A DNA stretch of 64,000 nt from an uncultured Aliiroseovarius sp. (GTDB taxonomy: Bacteria; Pseudomonadota; Alphaproteobacteria; Rhodobacterales; Rhodobacteraceae): contig NZ_CANMFT010000001.1 in assembly GCF_947497285.1 (NCBI RefSeq), positions 124,001 through 188,000 on the forward strand, read 5' to 3'. The position numbers and the translations under genes were made by a program. This document shows positions 1 to 9,247 of the stretch, one piece after another (the stretch's first letter is position 1; each line of letters begins with the position of its first letter). The notes under the pieces are model-generated. The model ran no database searches. It worked only from the letters and a program-made list of their open reading frames with translations, and was not told the DNA's origin.

Positions 1-713
1 TCATCACCACGGTCGTTAACTCCTTCGGTGGTGCTTGGTTCGATGCCGACATGAAGCCTGTTCTGGACAGCGCCGAATGGAATGCCGCAATCAACTTCTA
101 CGTCGACCTGCTTGGCAACTACGGACCTCCGGGTTCAGAAGGCAATTCGTTCAACGAGATCCTTGCGCTCTATAACGAAGGTAAGTGTGGCATGTGGATC
201 GACGCGACAATCGCAGCTTCGTTCCTTGAAGTTGACGGTGTTGCCTACGCTCAATCGCCGAACGCTGGCAACCCTGTTGGAGCCAACTGGTTGTGGGCAT
301 GGGCAATGGCAATCCCCGCCGGTTCGCCGAACGCTGAAGCTGCTGGTGCCTTCATCGAGTGGGCAACGTCGAAAGACTATGTGAAAGCTGTGGGTAACCA
401 CCCGGACTTCGGTTGGGGTTCTGTTCCGACCGGTCAGCGTGCTTCGACTTATGCGATCCCTGAATTTCAGGCCGCAGCGGGTTTTGCAGCTGCCGAACTG
501 GCAGCGATCGAAAGCGCTGCGCCTGAAGCAACAGACCTGAAGCCTTACGTCGGCGTTCAGTTCGCCGCCATCCCGGAATTCCCGGAAGTAGGTTCGGCTG
601 TCGCTCAGGAAATGGCAGCAGCTTTGTCCGGCGCTAAGTCGGTAGAGGATGCGCTGGCCGCATCGCAAGCTGCAGCTGATGCGATCATGCGTGAAGCAGG
701 TTATTACGAGTAA
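1..713 (+). CDS. smoE: Sorbitol/mannitol ABC transporter substrate-binding protein (5'-truncated)
   Basis: This is the C-terminal part of a periplasmic family-1 sugar-binding protein. Its frame is open from base 3 and the start lies upstream of the window. Visible features typical of the family are the GGAWFD segment, a GKCGMWID stretch, a WLWAWAMAIP segment and a helical tail rich in Ala ending in AGYYE. It is followed by two permeases, an ATPase, an SDR and a mannitol dehydrogenase, the order of the Rhodobacter polyol operon, so it should bind sorbitol, mannitol or related hexitols. A hairpin follows the stop codon. The polyol assignment rests on context more than on the protein itself. Confidence 0.85.
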   Translation, partial: ITTVVNSFGGAWFDADMKPVLDSAEWNAAINFYVDLLGNYGPPGSEGNSFNEILALYNEGKCGMWIDATIAASFLEVDGVAYAQSPNAGNPVGANWLWAWAMAIPAGSPNAEAAGAFIEWATSKDYVKAVGNHPDFGWGSVPTGQRASTYAIPEFQAAAGFAAAELAAIESAAPEATDLKPYVGVQFAAIPEFPEVGSAVAQEMAAALSGAKSVEDALAASQAAADAIMREAGYYE

Positions 714-725
714 CCACTAAGTACC

Positions 726-750
726 GAGGGCCTGGCCTTGCCGGGCCCTC
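726..750 (+). terminator. Intra-operon hairpin after smoE
   Basis: A GAGGGCC / GGCCCTC inverted repeat encloses an 11-base loop 12 bases after the smoE stop codon. No T-run follows. It sits in the 153-bp gap before smoF, so it more likely stabilises the smoE message or attenuates read-through than ends the operon. Confidence 0.5.
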
Positions 751-866
751 TCACAACCTGGCCGCTTTCATTGAAAATACGGCCCCGCGGCACGTAAAGT
801 CCAAACATTCGCAACCAACACGTCACAAGCAGAGCGATGGCCTCGTTTTGCTAGGAGGATAGACTA

Positions 867-1805
867 ATGTCTGACAGAAAGCTTCCTAGGCTTCTTCAAA
901 CTCCAGCGGTACTTCTGCTTTTGGTTTGGATGCTTATCCCACTTGGGATGACGCTTTACTTCTCGTTCATCCGGTATGTGCTGAATAGCCTTCGCCGCCC
1001 GGAATGGACGTCACCGAGTCTGAGCAACTGGCGTGGGTTCGGAAACTATGAATTTGTTCTGAAATCCAAAGACTTCCTGCTCGCCATCCAAAACAGCCTC
1101 TTCATCGTGTGCAGCATCCTGTTTCTGACCGTCATTCTAGGTGTACTGATTGCGGTCCTGATCAACAAGACCTTTCCGGGACAAGGGATCGTCCGGGTCT
1201 TGCTGATTTCACCGTTCTTCGTAATGCCTGCGGTTAATGCAGTGCTTTGGATCAACATGATCCTTGATCCTGTCCTGGGTTTGCAGGGGATCGCAGTTGC
1301 TGGAATAAACGAAATCATGGATGGGTTGCGACAGATGCCCGTTCTCGGCGGTTTCTTCTCGCTCTGGCCAGAATTCGAACCGGTTTCGTTCCGCGCGACC
1401 CAAACATCGGCCATCGCCGTTATCATGATGGTGACCTGGCAATGGACGCCTTTTGCGGTCCTCATCTTCATGACCTCGCTCCAATCCGAGGACCAGCAAC
1501 AAAAAGAAGCTGCAGTTCTGGATGGCGCAAGCACCTGGTCGCAGTTCCGGTTTCTGACATTGCCGCATCTGGGCCGCCCGATTGCCATCGTGGTGATGAT
1601 CCAAGCGATTTTTCACCTGTCGTTGTATGCGGAAATCGAAATCGTGAGCCGGGGCAACGGGAACAAGAACCTGCCCTATCTGATCGGTGAATTCGCCAAC
1701 AACAATATCGGCGCAGCCAGTGCCACCGGCATCTTCGCCGTAATCCTCGCCAACATCGTCGCGATCTTTCTGCTGCGTATGGTTGGCAAGACTTTGATGG
1801 AATAG
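867..1805 (+). CDS. smoF: Sorbitol/mannitol ABC transporter permease
   Basis: Inner-membrane permease of a binding-protein-dependent sugar importer, 312 residues. Hydrophobic segments are visible near residues 14-35, 78-100, 110-132, 182-205 and at the C-terminus. The EAA loop that docks on the ATPase lies around 214-234 (EAAVLDGASTW, then LPHLG). The start has a strong AGGAGG ribosome site 9 bases upstream. It is the first of two consecutive permeases and should pair with SmoG to form the channel served by SmoK. Confidence 0.88.
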   Translation: MSDRKLPRLLQTPAVLLLLVWMLIPLGMTLYFSFIRYVLNSLRRPEWTSPSLSNWRGFGNYEFVLKSKDFLLAIQNSLFIVCSILFLTVILGVLIAVLINKTFPGQGIVRVLLISPFFVMPAVNAVLWINMILDPVLGLQGIAVAGINEIMDGLRQMPVLGGFFSLWPEFEPVSFRATQTSAIAVIMMVTWQWTPFAVLIFMTSLQSEDQQQKEAAVLDGASTWSQFRFLTLPHLGRPIAIVVMIQAIFHLSLYAEIEIVSRGNGNKNLPYLIGEFANNNIGAASATGIFAVILANIVAIFLLRMVGKTLME

Positions 1806-1817
1806 GAGGGCTAGATC

Positions 1818-2651
1818 ATGGCAATCGTTGCACAATCCTCGAAATTCAGCACCTATGGACGGCCCGTTTTGGCCTGGGCTGTCGGACTGCTTTTCTTCTT
1901 CCCTATCTTCTGGATGGTTCTGACAAGCTTCAAAACAGACGCCGACGCGGTGAAGCCTGAGTTCCTATTCTTCTTCACCCCAACGCTTGAGAACTATCTC
2001 AACATGACCGAGAACTATGACTATTGGCGCTTCGCCCGTAACTCTGTCATCTCGGCCGTATCGGCGACAGCATTTACGTTGGTAGTTGGCGTCCCTGCTG
2101 CCTATGCGATGGCGTTCAACCCAAGTCGTGCGACCAAAGACGTTCTGATGTGGATGTTGTCGACCAAGATGCTTCCCGCAGCGGCGGTCCTGTATCCGAT
2201 GATCTTTCTTGCCAAAGGCGTCGGGCTTTATGACACGCATATCCTGGTCATCACCGTGCTGTGCCTGATCAACCTGCCAATCGCAATCTGGATGCTGTTC
2301 ACCTACTTCAAGGAAATCCCGAAGGATATCATCGAAGCGGGCAAGATGGACGGCGTCAACACTTGGGGCGAGATCAAAGAGATCCTTGTACCCCTCGCTT
2401 GGGGCGGCATCGCGTCAACCGCGCTTCTGGTCTTCATCTTTTGCTGGAACGAAGCTTATTGGACGGTTCGCCTTACCACCATCGACGCGGCCACACTCTC
2501 CAAGCTCATTGAAGGCAACCGCGCGCCAGAAGGTCTGTTCTTTGGACGCCTTTCAGCAGTCTCAACCGCAGCCGTCGGACCAATCGTTGTCCTAGGATGG
2601 TTCTGCCAGAAACAACTTGTCCAAGGCTTGACCTTCGGCGCTGTGAAATAA
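1818..2651 (+). CDS. smoG: Sorbitol/mannitol ABC transporter permease
   Basis: Second permease of the polyol importer, 277 residues, of the MalG type. A first membrane span lies at about 18-38 and is followed by the FWMVLTSFK segment common to this family. The EAA loop is at about 173-193 (EAGKMDGVNTW, then LVPL). The C-terminus ends in LVQGLTFGAVK, the usual QG-x2-x-GAVK tail. It begins 12 bases after smoF behind an AGGAGG ribosome site, so the two permeases are likely made together. Confidence 0.88.
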   Translation: MAIVAQSSKFSTYGRPVLAWAVGLLFFFPIFWMVLTSFKTDADAVKPEFLFFFTPTLENYLNMTENYDYWRFARNSVISAVSATAFTLVVGVPAAYAMAFNPSRATKDVLMWMLSTKMLPAAAVLYPMIFLAKGVGLYDTHILVITVLCLINLPIAIWMLFTYFKEIPKDIIEAGKMDGVNTWGEIKEILVPLAWGGIASTALLVFIFCWNEAYWTVRLTTIDAATLSKLIEGNRAPEGLFFGRLSAVSTAAVGPIVVLGWFCQKQLVQGLTFGAVK

Positions 2652-2660
2652 GGAAAGATC

Positions 2661-3665
2661 ATGGGACGTATTGTACTCGATCAAGTATCCAAGAAGTTCG
2701 GTGACGTCGAAGTCATTCCTCCGCTGGACCTGACCATTGAAGACGGAGAATTTGCCGTATTTGTCGGTCCGTCCGGCTGCGGGAAATCCACGCTTCTGCG
2801 CATGATTGCGGGTCTTGAGGATCTAACATCCGGTAACATCGAGATCGACGGTGAGGTCGTGACCGAGGTCCCGCCTTCGAAACGTGGTTTGGCCATGGTG
2901 TTCCAGTCCTATGCACTTTATCCGCATATGACGGTGCGCAAGAACATCGGATTCCCACTCCGGATGGAAAAAATGGCGCCGGACGAGATTGACAAGCGTG
3001 TCGAAGCCGCTGCGTCGTCTTTGAACCTGAACGACTATCTGGACCGCAAACCGGGGCAGCTTTCCGGTGGTCAGCGTCAGCGGGTCGCGATTGGACGCGC
3101 TATCGTACGTGACCCTTCGGCATTTCTGTTCGACGAACCTCTGTCGAACCTTGACGCTGCATTGCGGGTCGGTATGCGCCTTGAAATCAGCGAGATGCAT
3201 GAACGCATGCAGACCACCATGATCTACGTGACGCATGATCAGGTTGAAGCGATGACAATGGCCAACAAGATCGTCGTTCTTCAGGCCGGTGTGATCGAGC
3301 AGGTCGGCTCGCCGTTGGATCTGTATCACAAACCTCAAAATGTGTTCGTGGCAGGCTTCATCGGCTCGCCAAAGATGAACATCTTTTCCGGTCCGGAAGC
3401 TGAAAAACTGGGGGCGCACACCATCGGTATCCGTCCAGAGCATACTGACGTCAGCATGACTGAAGGCGCCTGGAAAGGAACCGTGGGTGTTGCGGAACAC
3501 CTTGGGTCAGACACGTTTATCCACGTTCATGACACCGGGCTTGCGGATATGATCACGGTTCGTATCAACGGGGATATCTCGGTGAAGCACGGGGACGATA
3601 TATACCTGACCCCGCAAGCGGACCAGATTCACAAATTCGACGCACAAGGGCTGCGGGTCGAATGA
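2661..3665 (+). CDS. smoK: Polyol ABC transporter ATP-binding protein
   Basis: ATPase that energises the sorbitol/mannitol importer, 334 residues, UgpC/MalK type. Walker [10 protein letters not shown] is at 36-44, the LSGGQ signature at 134-138, Walker B FLFDEP with D158/E159, and the switch histidine at H192. A C-terminal OB-like (TOBE) region starts near 250 ([10 protein letters not shown]). The gene starts 9 bases after smoG and its stop overlaps the start of smoS by 4 bases, supporting one transcript. Confidence 0.9.
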   Translation: MGRIVLDQVSKKFGDVEVIPPLDLTIEDGEFAVFVGPSGCGKSTLLRMIAGLEDLTSGNIEIDGEVVTEVPPSKRGLAMVFQSYALYPHMTVRKNIGFPLRMEKMAPDEIDKRVEAAASSLNLNDYLDRKPGQLSGGQRQRVAIGRAIVRDPSAFLFDEPLSNLDAALRVGMRLEISEMHERMQTTMIYVTHDQVEAMTMANKIVVLQAGVIEQVGSPLDLYHKPQNVFVAGFIGSPKMNIFSGPEAEKLGAHTIGIRPEHTDVSMTEGAWKGTVGVAEHLGSDTFIHVHDTGLADMITVRINGDISVKHGDDIYLTPQADQIHKFDAQGLRVE

Positions 3666-4435
3666 GCCGTCTGGCAGGCAAATCTGCACTGATAACAGGG
3701 GCCGCCCGGGGGATCGGGTTGGCCTTTGCCAAGGCCTATGTGGCCGAGGGCGCGCGGGTTGCCATTGCGGACATCGACCTTGAACGGGCGCGTGACGCTG
3801 CAGCCGAGATCGGTGACACTGCATTTGCCGTTGAAATGGATGTCACCCGACAAGACAGCATCGACGCCGCCATTCTCAAAACGGTGTCGGTGTTCGGTCA
3901 GATAGACATTCTGATCAACAACGCTGCATTGTTCACTGCTGCGCCGATCGTTGATATCACGCGCGAAGAATATGCGCGGGTTTTTGACGTCAATGTTGCC
4001 GGAACCCTGTTCACACTACAGGCCGTTGCACGTCAAATGATCAAGCAAGGTATTAAGGGCAAAATCATCAACATGGCCAGTCAGGCAGGGCGGCGGGGCG
4101 AACCCCTTGTTGCCACCTATTGCGCCTCAAAGGCTGCTGTCATCAGTTTGACCCAGTCCGCCGGACTGAACCTCATCGCGCATGGGATCAACGTGAATGC
4201 GATCGCCCCGGGGGTTGTGGACGGCGAACACTGGGACGGCGTTGATGCCCTATTTGCCAAGTATGAGGGCAAGGCACTGGGACAAAAGAAAAAAGAAGTT
4301 GGCGAAGCCGTCCCCTTCGGGCGCATTGCACAGGCCGAAGACATAACTGGGATGGCGATATTTCTCGCCTCACAAGACGCCGATTACATCGTTGCACAGA
4401 CCTATAATGTCGATGGCGGAAACTGGATGAGCTGA
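3662..4435 (+). CDS. smoS: Sorbitol dehydrogenase (SDR family)
   Basis: NAD-dependent short-chain dehydrogenase of 257 residues, expected to oxidise sorbitol (D-glucitol) to fructose. The TGxxxGIG cofactor motif is at 12-19, NNAA at 86-89, and the catalytic Ser140, Tyr153 and Lys157 are present. Length matches SmoS of Rhodobacter. The start codon overlaps the smoK stop (ATGA). Galactitol or another polyol could be a side substrate; the name relies on position between the smo transporter and mtlK. Confidence 0.87.
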   Translation: MSRLAGKSALITGAARGIGLAFAKAYVAEGARVAIADIDLERARDAAAEIGDTAFAVEMDVTRQDSIDAAILKTVSVFGQIDILINNAALFTAAPIVDITREEYARVFDVNVAGTLFTLQAVARQMIKQGIKGKIINMASQAGRRGEPLVATYCASKAAVISLTQSAGLNLIAHGINVNAIAPGVVDGEHWDGVDALFAKYEGKALGQKKKEVGEAVPFGRIAQAEDITGMAIFLASQDADYIVAQTYNVDGGNWMS

Positions 4436-4464
4436 TGGAAGATCTCGCGCAGGAAACCGATCTT

Positions 4465-5931
4465 ATGAACCTAAACAACGCTACACTTAACCGACTCCCC
4501 GAGGCCGTCCTGCGCCCGCTCTATGACCGTGAGCGGCTGACACCCGGGATTGTTCACATAGGCGTTGGAAATTTCCATCGTGCCCACCAAGCATGGTATC
4601 TGCACCGCCTGATGCAACAAGGCGAAGCGTTTGATTGGGCGATCATTGGCGCGGGTGTTCGTCAATATGACGCCAACATGCGGGAAAAGCTGCTGGTGCA
4701 GGACTGTCTGACAACGCTGATTGAACTGGATCCATTGTCCGCGACTGCTGAAGTTATCGGCTCAATGATTGATTACCTTCCCATTGAGGAGGGCAATGGC
4801 GCATTGATCGAACGAATGGCTCTGCCAGACATCCGCATCGTAGCGATGACTGTGACCGAAGGTGGATACTTCATCGACCCAGCCACCAAAGGGTTTGATC
4901 CGACGCACCCAGACATTATCCACGACTTTCACAACCCTGATGCTCCAAGAACCGCGTTCGGAGCAATTGTCGCAGCACTTCGTTTGCGCCGCGAAAGCGG
5001 TGTCGGCCCCTTTACGTGCCTTTGCTGTGACAACCTGCAGGGCAACGGGGATGTGCTGCGCCAAACCGTTGTGTCGTTGGCGCGCCTGTCCGACCCAAAT
5101 CTGGCAAATTGGATAGACGCAAACTGCACATTTCCAAATTCCATGGTCGACAGCATTGTACCGGCAACCGGTCCCAACGAGCTGGCATTGGCGCATAAAC
5201 TAGGCATTGATGATATGGCGCCTGTGACCCATGAAAGCTTCCGGCAATGGGTGATGGAGGATGACTTTTGCGCTGGACGCCCGAACTGGGAAAATGTCGG
5301 CGCGACCTTTACGGACGATGTCCACAGTTACGAAACGATGAAAATCAGAATTTTGAACGGTGGGCATCAGGTGATCGCAGTTCCGGGCGAAGTGCTCTCG
5401 GTCAAGACGATTGCAGATTGCATGAGACACGATCTGATCAGCCGGTTCTTTGCCAAAGTCGCGCATGAAGAAATCGCTCCGCTGGTCAATCCAGTCTCGG
5501 GCATGGCCACAAAAGAATATGTCGGGTTGGTCCAAAAGCGGTTCTCGAACCCCAAGATCATCGACACAACCCGTCGGGTGGCCTTCGACGGGTCCTCCCG
5601 TCATCCGGGCTTTGTTATCCCGTCTATCCGTGAAGGTCTGGCGAAAGGCACTCCGATCGAAGGGCTTACCCTGGTTGAAGCGGCCTGGGCACGTATGTGC
5701 GAAGGCACGCGTGGAGATGGCAGCAGAATTGAGCCCAATGATCCAAACTGGGACGACTTGAATGTGAAGGCTTTGGAAGCTCGCGCAAATCCAAGAGCAT
5801 GGCTTGAGATGAGCCAATTCTACGGGGAGCTCGCTGAGGAGCCTCGTTTTGCGGATGGTTTCGGCCGGTGGCTCTGCTTGATTTGGGACGAGGGGTTGGA
5901 AGCGGCGATCGCAACCTATCTCGAAACCTAA
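4465..5931 (+). CDS. mtlK: Mannitol 2-dehydrogenase
   Basis: Polyol-specific long-chain dehydrogenase that converts mannitol to fructose. From ATG 4465 it has 488 residues. The N-terminal dinucleotide fold shows HIGVGNFHRAHQ, and the active-site pattern K-x4-N-x2-H is K293, N298, H301. An in-frame ATG at 4435 overlaps the smoS stop, but 4465 has an AGGAAA site 8 bases upstream and gives the length normal for MtlK, so 4465 is preferred. It is the second oxidation route feeding the kinase that follows. Confidence 0.88.
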   Translation: MNLNNATLNRLPEAVLRPLYDRERLTPGIVHIGVGNFHRAHQAWYLHRLMQQGEAFDWAIIGAGVRQYDANMREKLLVQDCLTTLIELDPLSATAEVIGSMIDYLPIEEGNGALIERMALPDIRIVAMTVTEGGYFIDPATKGFDPTHPDIIHDFHNPDAPRTAFGAIVAALRLRRESGVGPFTCLCCDNLQGNGDVLRQTVVSLARLSDPNLANWIDANCTFPNSMVDSIVPATGPNELALAHKLGIDDMAPVTHESFRQWVMEDDFCAGRPNWENVGATFTDDVHSYETMKIRILNGGHQVIAVPGEVLSVKTIADCMRHDLISRFFAKVAHEEIAPLVNPVSGMATKEYVGLVQKRFSNPKIIDTTRRVAFDGSSRHPGFVIPSIREGLAKGTPIEGLTLVEAAWARMCEGTRGDGSRIEPNDPNWDDLNVKALEARANPRAWLEMSQFYGELAEEPRFADGFGRWLCLIWDEGLEAAIATYLET

Positions 5932-5999
5932 GTCATGACCCATATTCACAATGCAGAACGTGCTACTGGAATTCGCCCCATGTTCATTGAGGAAATCCT

Positions 6000-6926
6000 A
6001 TGATCCTTTGTTGTGGTGAAGCTCTTATCGACATGATCCCCGAGCAAACGGTTCAGGGTTTCGATGGCTACGTGCCACGATCAGGTGGTGCGATATTCAA
6101 TACGGCCATTGGTTTGGGCCGACTTGGGTGTCGAACAGGTCTCTTGAGCGGAATATCAACAGATATGTTTGGCCATCAACTTATGTCCGATCTGAGGGCC
6201 AGCAATGTCGACACCCGATATGTCATTCGGTCGGATCGTCCATCTACCCTTGCGTTTGTAAAGCTGTCCGATGGCCACGCGTCGTATTCATTTTTCGACG
6301 AAAACTCTGCCGGTCGGATGATTGCACCACATGATCTGCCTGAAAAAATCAGAGATGTTTCCGCCCTGTATTTCGGCGGGATCAGCCTGGCCTGTGATCC
6401 GGGTGCCGAAACCTACGCGCAACTCGCCGTAGCGCTTGAGCGTAATTGTGTTGTGATGATCGACCCCAACATCCGGCCCAGTTTCATCAAGAATGAACGG
6501 GTATTTCGGGGCCGCCTTGAGCGGCTGTTCAGCTTGGCAGATATTGTAAAAGTCTCGGATGAAGACTTGAACTGGATCTTTCAAAATGCCGACTCGCTCG
6601 AATCGAAAGTCGCGCAACTACAGGAATTTGGGCCCTCCATCGTGATCTTGACGCGGGGCAGTTCTGGGGCGCAAGCATGGTTGCCAGATGGACGATCTAT
6701 CTTTGTTGCCAGTCAGAAGGTTGATGTTGTCGACACGGTCGGAGCCGGTGACACGTTCAATGCTGGTGTCCTTGCAAGCCTGTCTGAAGCAGGTCTGCTT
6801 ACCAAAACCGCAATTCAGACGGTGTCAGAAAATGACGTCGCAAAAGCAATTGGTTTCGGGGCGCAAGTCGCTGCAATCAATGTCGGCCGAGCTGGTGCAA
6901 ATCCACCTTGGCGTGATGAACTTTGA
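6000..6926 (+). CDS. mtlZ: PfkB-family fructokinase (MtlZ-like)
   Basis: Sugar kinase of 308 residues that should phosphorylate the fructose released by SmoS and MtlK. The N-terminus carries a GEALIDM segment and the glycine pair GG at 29-30. The C-terminal PfkB signature DTVGAGDTFNAG has the catalytic base at D251. The start has a GAGGAAA ribosome site. It is the last gene of the polyol operon; no clear terminator was seen after it. The symbol follows the Rhodobacter operon, and a general fructokinase name would fit equally well. Confidence 0.82.
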   Translation: MILCCGEALIDMIPEQTVQGFDGYVPRSGGAIFNTAIGLGRLGCRTGLLSGISTDMFGHQLMSDLRASNVDTRYVIRSDRPSTLAFVKLSDGHASYSFFDENSAGRMIAPHDLPEKIRDVSALYFGGISLACDPGAETYAQLAVALERNCVVMIDPNIRPSFIKNERVFRGRLERLFSLADIVKVSDEDLNWIFQNADSLESKVAQLQEFGPSIVILTRGSSGAQAWLPDGRSIFVASQKVDVVDTVGAGDTFNAGVLASLSEAGLLTKTAIQTVSENDVAKAIGFGAQVAAINVGRAGANPPWRDEL

Positions 6927-7168
6927 TGAAGCGGAAAAAACGAGCGAAACAAGCTTTCTAAGCGCTCAAAGCAGGCGAACCATCCGCGAAAATACGACTG
7001 CTCATTCGTGGACTCAGATTTGCTGAAACTTCACGAGTGTCCGCAATTTCCGCCCCACCGCAAAAGACCTGTTTGGTAAAGTGCAGCATTCTTCGTGCTG
7101 TGATCGCACGCAGCGAGAACCTGAGGCTTCATCTTTGGGCTCGTTTCAGCCCTTCGCCGCAGCTATCG
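6927..7168. other. Non-coding stretch after the polyol operon
   Basis: No reading frame here has a recognisable product or a ribosome site. Short frames on both strands have compositions unlike the flanking genes. It joins the decayed region that follows. Confidence 0.5.
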
Positions 7169-7625
7169 TTAAGAGCAGCCATGCAGAACACAGCCGCCTT
7201 TGGTACGTCGCCGCGAAAGCCCAAAATTGTTCGCACACCTGTCATCTACGCATTCCGCAGGGAATGAATCTTCCAACCCGCTGGCAGGTATGCGGCCACC
7301 GCAACGGGTTAATCGTCGGCGCCCCTGCCAGTACCCGATTGCCTCTAGCAACGGATCAAGCGAGCACAGCATTTTTTGGGCGTGCGTATTATCGTCGAGA
7401 AGGATTGCGCGCGTACTTTCAACTTCTTCAGTTTCCAAATCCCTGTCGATTTCGACAAGCTCCTGCGCCCACTTGGCCCCTTGCGTTTGCCATTTTTCAA
7501 GCTCGACCACATCCTCCTCATCATTGGCCCTTGTATCCGTGCTTCGCCTGTTTTGAAGTCAATATTGCTGTCTGAACCCACTCATCTGCCGGTGGCTTGC
7601 CATTGCCGACCTCATAATCCGTAGT
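7169..7625 (-). pseudogene. Decayed ORF next to the methylase remnant
   Basis: Reading leftward from 7625, one frame begins YEVGNGKPP, which resembles the opening of DUF5681 proteins that are often found beside phage-type DNA methylases. It stops after about 30 codons. A second frame from about 7525 to 7169 encodes a charged, helical stretch (VVELEKW, then EIDRDLETEEVE) with no start site. Frames are broken and neither piece has a ribosome site. The resemblance is short, so only the idea of a decayed neighbour of the methylase is offered. Confidence 0.35.
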
Positions 7626-7696
7626 TCTCTTGACGCAGGGAAGAGGAGTTTTGTCTTTTGTCGTTGTGCAGCCGCCTGAACCTGCTCTGCTTGTGG

Positions 7697-8090
7697 TCAC
7701 CCGCAGAGCACCTGTTCGGCGTCGTCATTTGCATAGGCCTCCGACCGCGCCAGAATGTGATCACAATAGATGCAATCAATTACGCAAAGATAAGCTCTCC
7801 GGCCGGGTTTTTCCGCTGCGACCAGCGTTGAGCCAGGTCCGCCAAAGACGTCGAGGACGACATCGCCCCGGCCTGACACATCCCGGATAGCATCGGCAAT
7901 CATCTGCACCGGCTTGACGGTCGGGTGAAGCGCCAATTCTTGCATGCGGTTGCCGTGGCGGCTGTTGACCCCTCGGTATTGCCAGACTTGGCGTTGTCAG
8001 TTTCACCTGACCCATAAAACCCGTCACGATCCTTCGCTGCTCGGGGTCGCGTTTTTCCTGAACATGAGGTGAAATTTCCCTGTTCTAAAA
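7697..8090 (-). pseudogene. DNA methyltransferase remnant (C-terminal part)
   Basis: From about 7997 leftward one frame reads YRGVNSRHGNR, ELALHPTVKPV, IADAIRDVSGRGDVVLD and FGGPGSTLVAAEK, ending at a stop at 7697. HPTVKP and the D-x-F-GG-x-GST block are the target-side and S-adenosylmethionine motifs of N4/N6 DNA methylases. Upstream the frame is interrupted by a TGA and the similarity continues in another frame (GSGETDN near 8005), which indicates a frameshift. The N-terminal catalytic motif is absent. The usual GGSGST reads GGPGST here. A dead phage or genomic-island gene is the simplest reading. Confidence 0.7.
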
Positions 8091-8728
8091 AACAGGAAAA
8101 TCAGACCGAGACTGGCTAGCTCAAGACTACCACCTCAGCAGACTTCCACAAACGTGCCGTCCTATCTGGATCGTTTTTGGCCTGCAAAATTTGGGACTAT
8201 TGCCGGGAAGAAACCCAATTTCGTACCAAATCAAGTGATTTGGCGCTTGCTGCGCCTTCAAGGTATCTTCCAACCGATTATCAATAGACGCCCTGGTTCA
8301 GATGCAAATATCAGAAAGAAGTATAGATTTCGGCCGTGGTTAGAAACCGCGACGCACAGCAGCCGGTTCAAATAGATGGACCGCCCATGAAGACGACCCT
8401 CTGGCGTAAAAGCTCAATGGCCTCCGCGATCGCTAAGGCGACCACTAACGCGACACCAAGTGACCGAACAGTGCTGTCCATCGTTGTATAACCCAGCAAT
8501 AGCCGAACCGCCCAAACGTGGTCTGACCAATACGGAAGCATATTCGAAGAGGCATCGAAAGCGTCGGTTTGGACCCCGAAATGAGCAGCAGATGCATGCC
8601 AGCCTTCTTGTTTTGAACATGACAAAACACTGACAATCCAGTTCAGCCAGTTGAAGGCGTGCATTCGCTAGTCTGGTTTCGAGGTGCGAACCCAAATGTG
8701 CCAGAACCGAGACTGAAGGATAGAACAA
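8091..8728. other. Intergenic stretch before the serine-rich locus
   Basis: No supported gene. Overlapping frames between 8368 and 8842 on the minus strand mutually overlap and run into the next real gene; one (8368-8664) has a hydrophobic run but no ribosome site. The final 110 bases probably hold the promoter of the serine-rich gene, whose AAGGA site is at about 8715. Confidence 0.4.
8620..8635 (+). promoter_or_regulatory. TGACA direct repeat, possible response-regulator site
   Basis: Two TGACA pentamers start at 8620 and 8631, 11 bp apart, about 95 bp upstream of the first gene of the locus. OmpR-type regulators such as the one at 11056 usually bind direct repeats with 10-11 bp spacing. 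This is suggestive only. Confidence 0.25.
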
Positions 8729-9127
8729 ATGACCAAGCAAAATGACAAAGTACTTTCCCGCCGCAAGGCATTCACTGCCATCGGTGGCCTGGCTGTGGCC
8801 GCCTATGTGGCGCCCACATTGACCACACTTTCTGCGGCACATGCTGCCAGTTCGTCTTCATCCGCCAGCCCAGCTTCGGCGGCGAGCCCGGCCTCGAAAT
8901 CAAGCCCGGCCTCGAAATCAAGCCCGGCCTCGAAAGTAAGCCGTGCCTCGGCCACCAGCCGACCTTCGAGTTCATCAAGCTCCTCTTCACCAAGCTCAAC
9001 GTCGTCTCCGACATCTCCCAGCGGACCAAGCAGACCCAGCAAGTCGATGACGCCAAGCGAGTGCAGGGACTCTGGCGGCACAGTCGTTAAGCGCGATGAT
9101 GGAGTTTCGGTTTGTAGCCGCAGCTAA
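8729..9127 (+). CDS. Serine-rich Tat-signal protein
   Basis: Small protein of 132 residues and unknown function. The N-terminus has a twin-arginine signal (SRRKAF at 10-15, hydrophobic to about 36, likely cleavage after AHA at 39). Residues 40-107 are almost only Ser, Ala, Pro and a few Lys/Arg, including an exact DNA repeat. The tail (108-132) carries two cysteines, C112 and C129, which could form a disulfide. The signal region resembles that of the protein at 10486 (shared pattern AY-x-AP-x-L-x2-LS, then A-x-AASSSS), so they are likely paralogues or co-evolving partners. The start has AAGGA 9 bases upstream. An HPr-kinase-like gene follows, which makes the serines possible phosphorylation targets. 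Confidence 0.75.
   Translation: MTKQNDKVLSRRKAFTAIGGLAVAAYVAPTLTTLSAAHAASSSSSASPASAASPASKSSPASKSSPASKVSRASATSRPSSSSSSSSPSSTSSPTSPSGPSRPSKSMTPSECRDSGGTVVKRDDGVSVCSRS
8885..8938 (+). repeat. 18-bp tandem repeat, three copies
   Basis: The unit agcccggcctcgaaatca occurs at 8885-8902 and 8903-8920, with a third copy at 8921-8938 that differs at two bases. It encodes the hexapeptide SPASKS inside the serine-rich protein. The copies are near-identical, implying recent slippage and probable length variation among strains. Confidence 0.9.
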
Positions 9128-9247
9128 GTCGGAAATATCTCATTTCAGACACCCGGTCTGCTTGCAATTCATTTGCTGGCAGACCGGACAGCTTTAGGGC
9201 ACGATGGAAATTGAGTAGGATGAGCGGAACCAGCTCAGGATTGAAAC

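Noticed and set aside
8368-8842. Small membrane-protein gene on the minus strand
   Set aside because: Three frames overlap each other and the start of the serine-rich gene, and none has a ribosome site or recognisable motif.
8885-8938. CRISPR-like short repeats
   Set aside because: The units are directly abutting with no spacers and lie in frame inside a protein gene.
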